Shown: in pieces, positions 8,328-13,190 of the stretch
Position numbering within the stretch: the first letter of the stretch is position 1
How the letters are laid out: the number at the start of each line of letters is the position of its first letter
Source: an uncultured Oxalobacteraceae bacterium
GTDB taxonomy: Bacteria; Pseudomonadota; Gammaproteobacteria; Burkholderiales; Burkholderiaceae
DNA length: 13,190 nucleotides
Assembly (NCBI GenBank): GCA_946479255.1
Contig: CAMLFK010000129.1
Location: 1 to 13,190, forward strand
Reading direction: 5' to 3'
Program-made: the position numbers and the translations under genes
The notes under the pieces: generated by a model
What the model saw: only the letters and a program-made list of their open reading frames with translations
Database searches by the model: none
What the model was told of the DNA's origin: nothing

Positions 8328-9284
8328 TCAGGCGAAGCGGCGCGCGCGTTTGAATTGCTCGGTCGCACCTACCAGCGCCGCGGCGATGCCTTTTTCGAGC
8401 GCGCCATGGCCGGCGTCCGGAATCATCTTGAGCACCGACCCAGGCCAGGCCTGGTGCAGGCGGTAGGCCGACAGCGGCGGACAGATGACGTCGTAGCGGC
8501 CCTGCACGATCACCGCCGGCAGGTGGGCGATGCGGCCCACTTCGCGCAGCAGCTGGCCTTCCTCGAAGAAGCCGCCATTGGCCATGTAGTGGGTTTCCAG
8601 CCTGCCGACGCCGAGGTCGAGCGTGTCGGAGCTGCTTTCCTCGGGCTGCGGCAGCAGGAACACGCGCCGACCTTCAAAGCGGCTCCAGGCGCGCGCGGCC
8701 GGCCAGTACTGTCTGGGGTCGTCCGACAGCATGCGCCGCGCGTAGGCTTGCAGCAGGTCGCCGCGCTCGGCTTCGGGAATGGGCGCGACGAATTCATCGT
8801 ACAGCTCGGGGTAGAACCAGGCCACGCCGTGAAGGAACCAGTCGATCTCGGCGGCGGTGCACAGAAAAATCCCGCGCAGCACGAAGCCGAGGCAGCGCTC
8901 GGGATACGCTTGGCCGTACGCCAGCGCCAGGGTCGACCCCCACGAGCCGCCGAACACCAGCCACTTGTCGATGCCGAACTTGTCGCGCAGGGTTTCGATG
9001 TCTTCGATCAGCAGCTGCGTGGTGTTATTGCGCCATTCGCCCAGCGGAGTAGACTTGCCGGCCCCGCGCTGGTCGAACAGGATCACGCGGTAGTGGCGCG
9101 GATCGAAAAAGCGGCGGTGCTGGGGCGACAGACCGGCGCCCGGGCCGCCATGCAGGAACAGCACCGGCACGCCGTCGGGATTGCCGACTTCTTCCCAATA
9201 GATGGTGTGCAGCGCGTCGACCGGCAGCATGCCGCTGCGGATCGGTTGAATCGGTGGGAACAGCGCGGGCGCAATCGCGGTCAT
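8328..9284 (-). CDS. pip: Proline iminopeptidase (alpha/beta hydrolase, S33)
   Basis: A 318-residue cytoplasmic peptidase that removes N-terminal proline from peptides. All S33 landmarks are present: the oxyanion-hole motif HGGPG (45-49), DQRGAGKS (71-78), the nucleophile Ser114 in GGSWGS, Asp265 in GRYDVICP and His293 in DAGHGA. The cap domain lies between about 135 and 240 and carries the family-typical WFLHGVAWFYPE and ETHY. The length equals the usual 313-320. The start is set at ATG 9284 (MTAIAPALFPP) because homologues begin just before the PIQP...GML segment. An open frame continues further upstream but runs through a palindromic repeat and is not credible coding. No strong Shine-Dalgarno is seen. 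It is flanked upstream by the 164-bp repeat and appears to be transcribed alone. Confidence 0.95.
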   Translation of the reverse strand: MTAIAPALFPPIQPIRSGMLPVDALHTIYWEEVGNPDGVPVLFLHGGPGAGLSPQHRRFFDPRHYRVILFDQRGAGKSTPLGEWRNNTTQLLIEDIETLRDKFGIDKWLVFGGSWGSTLALAYGQAYPERCLGFVLRGIFLCTAAEIDWFLHGVAWFYPELYDEFVAPIPEAERGDLLQAYARRMLSDDPRQYWPAARAWSRFEGRRVFLLPQPEESSSDTLDLGVGRLETHYMANGGFFEEGQLLREVGRIAHLPAVIVQGRYDVICPPLSAYRLHQAWPGSVLKMIPDAGHGALEKGIAAALVGATEQFKRARRFA

Positions 9285-9324
9285 GGCAGGCGGCTTAGGA
9301 AGCATGGCAGTGGCGGTGGCTACG

Positions 9325-9330
9325 ATTGTA
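9325..9330 (-). promoter_or_regulatory. Candidate -10 element for pip
   Basis: TACAAT on the minus strand (five of six matches to the -10 consensus) lies about 40 bp before the pip start codon. The -35 position is very GC-rich and has no recognisable hexamer. The site is between the pip start and the palindromic repeat. Confidence 0.35.
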
Positions 9331-9370
9331 GCGCACCGCCGCGCCGCGGGCGGGCTTGCCGCTTCGGCCC

Positions 9371-9534
9371 CTAAGTACCCGAACGGAAATAAATGTGAAG
9401 TTTTGGCGAACATAGCCGGATGCGATGCAAGGCGCACGACGCGACGCAGTGCGAGCACTGCTAGCGGCGGGCAACGCCGCAGCGCGCCGGGTATGGAAGC
9501 CAAAAATCACATTTATTTTCGAGCGGGTACTTAG
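9371..9534. repeat. 164-bp near-palindromic intergenic element (MITE-like or hairpin repeat)
   Basis: The two ends are inverted copies: CTAAGTACCCG (9371-9381) against its reverse complement (9524-9534), then AAATAAATGTGA in both arms, then TTTTGGC in both arms, then partly matching CATA and CCGG. Arm similarity extends about 50 bp. The centre (9446-9461) is a perfect GCAGTGC-GA-GCACTGC palindrome next to a second hairpin GCGGCG-N5-CGCCGC (9464-9480). The outer arms are AT-rich inside a GC-rich region. The element begins three bases after the acyltransferase stop codon and ends 86 bp before the pip start. It codes for nothing credible. It could be a non-autonomous mobile element or a dispersed palindromic repeat, and in RNA it would fold into one long hairpin and may end the upstream transcript. 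No target-site duplication is obvious. Confidence 0.75.
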
Positions 9535-9537
9535 CCA

Positions 9538-10818
9538 TCAGGCCGGGCTGCCGCCGCCTTTGGCACGCGCCGCCATGATGCGCTTGCGCAGGTCCTTGAT
9601 CGCCTTGCGCAGCGGCGCGGCGGCACTGGTGACGCCGGCATGCGCGAGCACTGCCAGGCGGTTGCGCAGGGTGTGGCGGTACAGCAGCACGTGCGCGCGC
9701 TTCATCAGCTTGTGGGAGGAGTTGAAATCGCGGTTGGGACTGCCGTAGCCGAGATCGATCGACACCGGCCGCGCCTGTGCGATGGCGTCCTCGATGCTGA
9801 CGTGCAGGATCGAGGTGCCGATCGACAGGCCCGCATACCGGGCGTCCCAGAGAATCTTGTAGACGTGCCAGACGCCGTTCGACAGCGAGCCGATCACCGC
9901 GCCGCACGCAGTGCCGCCGCACGACACCACGTACGACAGCAGCAGGCCCGCGTCGGCCAGCGTCATGAATTCGGCTTCGCTGAGCAGGCCGTTACGCTCG
10001 TACGGCGTGGCCAGCGCGCTGGCCACGGCCAGCATGGCCGGCACCTGGCCGGCGTCCACAATGCGCTCGACGCTCATCGCGCCGACCTGCTTTTCCAGCT
10101 GCTTGACCTGGCGCGACAGGTTGTAGCGCTTCTTGGCGCTGAACTGCTTGAGGTAGAGCTCAAAACTTTCCGGCAGCGGGATGGTGTGGCAGTCGCGCCA
10201 GTCGTTGAGCACATACGCGCGCTGGCGCGCGCCCCGTTCCAGGCCCGGGGCCACGGCTTGCCACCAGTCGCTCTCGATCGGCACGGCCTGCATGGAAATC
10301 GCATCGGCCTCCGGGTACCGGGCAAACAGGCAGTCGATCAGTTGCTGGGCGCGGTCGCCCTCCAGCGCCAGCAGGGGCACGCTGCCGAGAATCCGGACCA
10401 CTTTCATGCGCGGCGCGAGCGCCAACAGGGGGGCGATCCCGTAATCGAGCGTCTCCCGGCCCAGGCGCACCGGCACCAGGCCGAGGATGCGGCCGTCGTC
10501 GCGGCGTGCGACCGAGAACAGGGCGGCCGGGTCGCCATCCGGACAGCTGCAGAGGAAACTGAAAAACTCGGGCGACTGGTAGATTTTCTCGGCGCTCTCA
10601 CTGCTGCCCAGCATGGCGCGCCAGAGCGGCAGCAGGGCCGGATCGGCCGGGTCTTCCTGGCTCAGGACCAGGTCGCCGGTGCCGCCATCGCGCGCCGGCG
10701 TGGCGCCCTGCGATCCAGCCGGCCCGGCACCCGGCAGGCTGCGCTGCAAGGGAGCGCCTTGACTCAATTGCCGCGGCGTTTCCACAGGGAGACGCTGCAA
10801 GATTTGCGTATTTTTCAT
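9538..10818 (-). CDS. GNAT-fold acyltransferase, BioF2/FemAB-like (Acetyltransf_6 type)
   Basis: A 426-residue protein with a two-lobed GNAT arrangement like the BioF2/CelD/FemAB-like group, often found with polysaccharide or lipid modification genes. After a low-complexity first 50 residues, the N-terminal lobe (about 50-205) is followed by the hallmark basic helix KKRYNLSRQVKQLEK (229-243). The C-terminal GNAT lobe (about 296-385) has the YVVSCGGTACGAVIGSLSNGVWHVYKILWD strands, then the acyl-CoA-binding loop region AGLSIGTSILHVSI and IDLGYGSPNRDFN. The tail is very basic (KAIKDLRKRIMAARAK). ATG 10818 is preferred; the GTG at 10884 has a better AGGA box but its added 22 codons are rich in rare codons unlike the rest of the gene. 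The substrate is unknown; exopolysaccharide context is absent here. A long upstream gap suggests a leader. Confidence 0.82.
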   Translation of the reverse strand: MKNTQILQRLPVETPRQLSQGAPLQRSLPGAGPAGSQGATPARDGGTGDLVLSQEDPADPALLPLWRAMLGSSESAEKIYQSPEFFSFLCSCPDGDPAALFSVARRDDGRILGLVPVRLGRETLDYGIAPLLALAPRMKVVRILGSVPLLALEGDRAQQLIDCLFARYPEADAISMQAVPIESDWWQAVAPGLERGARQRAYVLNDWRDCHTIPLPESFELYLKQFSAKKRYNLSRQVKQLEKQVGAMSVERIVDAGQVPAMLAVASALATPYERNGLLSEAEFMTLADAGLLLSYVVSCGGTACGAVIGSLSNGVWHVYKILWDARYAGLSIGTSILHVSIEDAIAQARPVSIDLGYGSPNRDFNSSHKLMKRAHVLLYRHTLRNRLAVLAHAGVTSAAAPLRKAIKDLRKRIMAARAKGGGSPA

Positions 10819-11152
10819 GTTGTTTTGCAAATGAAATCGGTAAGGCCTTGAAGGTGTTATCGCGCTGGGCAAGTTTGCCGCCACGGATTCCTGTCACCGG
10901 AAGAATCCGCACCCCTCTTCACTGTATTGACAAGCAGGAGGCAGGGTAATGCGATTTACCTGATCAAGCAAACTACATTTTTGCTCTAAGTCAAAACTTT
11001 AGCGACCAATAATCGTGCTGGCGGCGCTGCGGCCGGCAAGATGTTTCGCGAAAACAATTATCTGGGGAAACGTATAACGGGTCGCCCCTCATGGAGGTGG
11101 CGTGGAGCGCCAGCAGGGAATGCCAGCGGCGAACTCAGTGCTTTACCAGTTC

Positions 11153-11204
11153 CTGCGGCGCCGACATGGCGCGTTTTTGGGCATGATGGTCCGTTTCGCC
11201 GCAG
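11153..11204. repeat. 8-bp perfect inverted repeat enclosing a smaller hairpin
   Basis: CTGCGGCG (11153-11160) pairs with CGCCGCAG (11197-11204) across 36 bases. The left arm also takes part in the smaller GCGCC/GGCGC hairpin on the same bases, so the two folds exclude each other. The minus-strand promoter at 11213-11240 would put this structure at the very 5' end of its RNA. Confidence 0.55.
11158..11178 (+). terminator. Candidate Rho-independent terminator, plus strand
   Basis: The stem GCGCC (11158-11162) pairs with GGCGC (11168-11172) around the loop GACAT. One G and then TTTTT (11174-11178) follow. The stem is short but all G-C. No plus-strand protein gene ends here, so it would serve a small RNA, or it may be a chance match. 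Confidence 0.35.
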
Positions 11205-11212
11205 TATCGGAA

Positions 11213-11240
11213 ATTATAGCTCAACTGAAACACGTATTAA
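11213..11240 (-). promoter_or_regulatory. Candidate sigma-70 promoter, minus strand, upstream of the acyltransferase gene
   Basis: Reading leftwards, TTAATA (11240-11235, four of six to the -35 consensus) is followed by a 16-bp spacer and a perfect TATAAT (11218-11213). It overlaps the last codons of the D-threonine aldolase-like gene. Transcription from about 11206 would give a leader of roughly 388 nt before the acyltransferase ATG at 10818. Confidence 0.5.
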
Positions 11241-12552
11241 CCGCATATTGCACATCATAATGATCGTTGATAACTAACAACAGTTTCCATTTGTCGAAGG
11301 TGGTGCAGGGGTGCGAGATGCCGCAGCCGACCAGGTCGCCCACCTCCAGCGTTAGCCCTTGTGCCAGGCGCAAATAGGCATGCTGGTCGTTTAACTTGAC
11401 GATGTCGCAGCCGTCCAGCGCCAGCGTCTGCGCGCCGCCGGCGCGCTGCGCCAGCAGGGGCTGGGGCAGGCCGGCATCGAAGGAAGCGTCACGCTTGCCC
11501 ATGCCGAGGATGGCCAGGCCGGGCTCCGGGCACGACAGCACCACGCTCCACACTTCCAGCGCCGGGCGCAAACCCGGTCCGGCGAAGGCGCGTTCAGCGG
11601 CCAGCTCGCGCTGTTCGAGCTGCTTGACAAGGCGCTGGTAGAGGCCATGGTCGCTGGTCAGGTAGCAGCCGCTGCGCAGCACGGTCTGGAGCGGACGCGA
11701 CAAGGGACCCAGGCGGGTCAGCGCGCGTGCCACCAGGTCGAAATAGGAAGATCCGCCCGCCGACAGCAAGATGGCCGGCGTGCCGAACAAGCCCTCGCCG
11801 TCGGCCTGGCGCACCAGTTTGACCAGCCGCGCGAGGAAGGTGTTCACGCTTTCGACGTCGGCCGCGGGTTCGGACGACACCAGCAAGCCCTCGTAGCCTT
11901 CGAAGCCGGCCAGCGCCAGTCCGGGCGTGGCGGCGATGGTCCGCGCCAGTGCCAGCGCCTCGCCACTGCTGCGGCAGCCCGCGCGTTTGCCGGCAATGCC
12001 CAGCTCGACCAGCAGCGGCAGCGGGCGGGCCAGCGGAAGGGCCTGCAACTGTTGCGCCAGCAGCGCCACGCCCTGGGCCGAGTCGGCCAGGATGGTGCAC
12101 TCGAAATCCGGATCGCCATGCAGCAGGTCCAGCAAACTGATGATGTCGGCGCGGGCCGTGACCTGGTTGGCCAGCAGCACCCGGCGCACGCCGAAACCGT
12201 GCGCGGTCAGCACCTGTCCGACGCTGGCCAGGGTCATGCCCCAGGCGCCGTTGGCCAGCTGGGCGCCGAACAGCTGCGGGCTCATGGTGGTCTTGCCATG
12301 CGGCGCCAGCAGCACGCCGTAGTGATCGCAGAAGCGCCGCATCCAATCGAGGTTGTGGCGCAGCGCAGTGCCTTTGAGCAGCGCAACCGGAAAGCTGGTG
12401 TCGCCTCGCAGCACGTTCCAGCCTTGTACGCCGATGGCCCCCTGGCGCAGCGGCGCCCTGATCGGCAAGCCCTTGGTCCCTGGCGCCAGCAGTTGCTCGT
12501 CCAGGCTGGAAAGTGACAGTCCGCCTTTAGGCAGGATAAGTGTGGAATCCAT
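11221..12552 (-). CDS. PLP-dependent D-threonine aldolase / D-serine dehydratase-like enzyme (often annotated amino acid deaminase)
   Basis: A 443-residue fold-type III PLP enzyme of the D-threonine aldolase/D-serine dehydratase (DSD1) group, acting on D-hydroxy amino acids. The PLP lysine is K87 in LAPHGKTTMSP, inside the alanine-racemase-like barrel (about 55-300). The barrel also shows LLVELGIAGKRAGCRSS and AGGSSYFDLV. The C-terminal D-serine-dehydratase-like domain has the metal-site signature near H414/C416 in GISHPCTTFDKW, where this family binds a divalent ion (zinc or manganese). The final GISHPCTTFDKWK and AVNTCF match the usual end. The start is ATG 12552, with GGAAAGAG about 9 bases upstream. 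It overlaps the DUF1993 gene by 26 bp in another frame, suggesting coupled translation. Whether it is a dehydratase, aldolase or deaminase cannot be told from sequence. Confidence 0.88.
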   Translation of the reverse strand: MDSTLILPKGGLSLSSLDEQLLAPGTKGLPIRAPLRQGAIGVQGWNVLRGDTSFPVALLKGTALRHNLDWMRRFCDHYGVLLAPHGKTTMSPQLFGAQLANGAWGMTLASVGQVLTAHGFGVRRVLLANQVTARADIISLLDLLHGDPDFECTILADSAQGVALLAQQLQALPLARPLPLLVELGIAGKRAGCRSSGEALALARTIAATPGLALAGFEGYEGLLVSSEPAADVESVNTFLARLVKLVRQADGEGLFGTPAILLSAGGSSYFDLVARALTRLGPLSRPLQTVLRSGCYLTSDHGLYQRLVKQLEQRELAAERAFAGPGLRPALEVWSVVLSCPEPGLAILGMGKRDASFDAGLPQPLLAQRAGGAQTLALDGCDIVKLNDQHAYLRLAQGLTLEVGDLVGCGISHPCTTFDKWKLLLVINDHYDVQYAVNTCFS

Positions 12553-12838
12553 CGAAGTCGCTCTTTCCGATCGGCAGACCAGCCTGGCGCAAAATGCCGT
12601 AGGCGGTGCTGAGGTGGAAGAAGAAATTGGGCAGCGCATACTCGCACAGGAAGCGCCGGCCCGGCAATGACACATCGGCGTTGCCGGCGCGGTCGACGAT
12701 GACGCGCTCCTCGGCGCCGGCAAACTGCCGCGGACTCAAGGCGTCGAGAAAGGCCAGTACATGGTCAATGCGGGCACGCAGGTTCTGCAGGTAGCGTGTG
12801 AATACCGGTACCGAAGCGTCGTACATGAATTGGTCCAA
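12527..12838 (-). CDS. DUF1993 family protein, internally shortened
   Basis: A 103-residue member of the DUF1993 family (function unknown; predicted four-helix DinB-like fold). The N-terminal signature MYDASVPVFTRYLQNL (residues 5-20) and the C-terminal signature EYALPNFFFHLSTAYGILRQAGLPIGKSDF are both present. Full-length relatives, recalled from memory, are about 165-175 residues. The missing part, about 60-70 residues containing the ARLAPDMFPL and QVQ helix motifs, would sit between NL and RARIDHVLAFLDAL. The loss is in frame with no stop, so the gene is not plainly dead, but the second helix of the bundle seems gone. The start is TTG 12838, chosen because AGGAGA lies 7 bases before it; ATG 12826 is possible but 19 bases from that box. 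It overlaps the D-threonine aldolase-like gene by 26 bp. GC and codon use match the neighbours. Confidence 0.78.
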   Translation of the reverse strand: MDQFMYDASVPVFTRYLQNLRARIDHVLAFLDALSPRQFAGAEERVIVDRAGNADVSLPGRRFLCEYALPNFFFHLSTAYGILRQAGLPIGKSDFDGFHTYPA

Positions 12839-12845
12839 GCAGAGT

Positions 12846-12851
12846 TCTCCT
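12846..12851 (-). promoter_or_regulatory. Strong ribosome binding site supporting a TTG start for DUF1993
   Basis: AGGAGA on the minus strand sits 7 bases before TTG at 12838 and 19 bases before the first ATG (12826), so the spacing favours TTG. Confidence 0.6.
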
Positions 12852-12860
12852 CGCAAATGA

Positions 12861-12903
12861 ATCGTCCCCGCGCCAGGCAGCGGGTGCCTGGCGCGGGGAC
12901 GAT
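12861..12903 (-). terminator. Perfect 19-bp hairpin between phaB and DUF1993
   Basis: The left arm ATCGTCCCCGCGCCAGGCA (12861-12879) is exactly complementary to 12885-12903 around a 5-base loop. It lies 36 bp after the phaB stop and is the clear candidate for its transcription end. The bases after it on the minus strand (TCATTTGCG) are not a proper T-run, so it may instead be a Rho-blocking or RNA-stability hairpin. The DUF1993 ribosome site follows 9 bases later. Confidence 0.6.
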
Positions 12904-12939
12904 GGGCGATCTCGATTTCCGCGCGAGCGGAAAAATCGC

Positions 12940-13190
12940 TTACGACATGTGCTGGCCGCCGTTGATGGCGATGTTGGCACCGGTCACGAACGCAGCTTCG
13001 TCGGACGACAGGTAAGCGACCAGGCCGGCCACTTCTTCCGGCTTGCCCAGGCGGGCCATCGGAATTTGCGGGATGATCTTCGTGTCGAGCACTTCTTTAG
13101 GGATTTCCATGACCATCTTGGTGCCGATGTAGCCAGGCGAGATGGTGTTGACGGTCACGCCCTTGCGCGCCACTTCCAGCGCCAGCGCCT
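12940..13190 (-). CDS. phaB: Acetoacetyl-CoA reductase PhaB (SDR family), N-terminus cut by window edge
   Basis: Only the C-terminal 82 residues are inside the window. They match the end of PhaB, the short-chain dehydrogenase that reduces acetoacetyl-CoA to (R)-3-hydroxybutyryl-CoA with NADPH for polyhydroxybutyrate storage. Visible: the SDR motif VTVNTISPGYI, with the PG-I pattern after the active site, then the family tail MARLGKPEEVAGLVAYLSSDEAAFVTGANIAINGGQHMS, which in known PhaB proteins ends GGLHMG or similar. The Rossmann GxxxGxG and catalytic YxxxK lie outside the window and were not checked. FabG proteins share this tail, but the GGQHM end and the KGVTVNTxSPGYI segment favour PhaB. 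A strong hairpin follows its stop. phaC and phaA may lie beyond the right edge. Confidence 0.88.
   Translation of the reverse strand, partial: ALALEVARKGVTVNTISPGYIGTKMVMEIPKEVLDTKIIPQIPMARLGKPEEVAGLVAYLSSDEAAFVTGANIAINGGQHMS

Larger units (their letters stand above)
10819..11220. other. 402-bp non-coding gap with hairpins and AT-rich centre
   Basis: No convincing gene is seen on either strand. The stretch 10960-11010 is AT-rich and holds AGCAAA-N7-TTTGCT (10967-10985) and an imperfect CTAAGT/ACTTTAG pair (about 10986-11001). GGTAA-N6-TTACC lies at 10945-10960. A perfect -35 hexamer TTGACA faces right at 10927-10932, with only a weak -10 at 17 bp. The right end holds a terminator-like hairpin and a strong leftward -10. 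It may be a long leader for the acyltransferase gene, the home of a small RNA, or both. Confidence 0.65.

Noticed and set aside
9285..9503. N-terminal extension of proline iminopeptidase (73 codons)
   Set aside because: It passes through the palindromic repeat and has no family similarity; the standard length is reached from ATG 9284.
10819..10884. GTG start at 10884 for the acyltransferase, which has an AGGA box
   Set aside because: The added 22 codons use rare codons (ATA, ACA, TCA, AGG) unlike the gene body. Kept as an alternative only.
10819..11206. c-di-GMP or other known riboswitch in the acyltransferase leader
   Set aside because: I looked for the GEMM core and common aptamer cores by eye and found none; only generic hairpins are visible.
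11041..11277. 78-codon plus-strand frame in the gap before the acyltransferase
   Set aside because: No Shine-Dalgarno, no recognisable domain, crosses a terminator-like hairpin, and its end overlaps the deaminase gene antisense.

Overview
The window is about 63-65% GC by eye and densely coded. It reads as chromosomal DNA of a betaproteobacterium, most likely an Oxalobacteraceae member such as Massilia, Duganella or Janthinobacterium. The basis is the poly-hydroxybutyrate reductase PhaB, the DUF2721 and DUF1993 proteins, the long atypical ketoacyl-ACP synthase III, and the codon usage. That placement is inferred from protein character, not from a database search. There are ten intact protein genes and two cut by the window edges. 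No tRNA, rRNA, CRISPR, transposase or phage gene was seen.

Left part, minus strand (1-3757): a TonB-dependent outer-membrane receptor is followed 52 bp later by a secreted M13 zinc metallopeptidase. The peptidase runs off the left edge just before its expected HExxH motif. Centre, plus strand (4008-7281): a divergent 250-bp control region separates the receptor from a membrane-anchored S41 (CtpA-type) protease. A KAS III-like condensing enzyme and a secreted SRPBCC-fold protein follow. The last of these meets a minus-strand gene stop-to-stop.

Right part, minus strand (7282-13190): from right to left the genes are the 3' end of phaB, a shortened DUF1993 protein overlapping a PLP-dependent D-threonine aldolase-like enzyme, a roughly 400-bp gap rich in signals, a GNAT/BioF2-like acyltransferase, a 164-bp palindromic repeat, proline iminopeptidase, a DUF2721 membrane protein, and an unrecognised 150-aa protein. 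Most genes look like separate housekeeping or accessory units. Only two pairs look likely to be co-transcribed: receptor + M13 peptidase, and DUF1993 + D-threonine aldolase-like.

The least explained features are the palindromic element at 9371-9534, the in-frame internal loss in the DUF1993 protein, the perfect 19-bp hairpin after phaB, and the 10819-11220 gap. That gap has a good minus-strand promoter, nested hairpins and a possible plus-strand small RNA. I did not find a convincing new multi-gene system.
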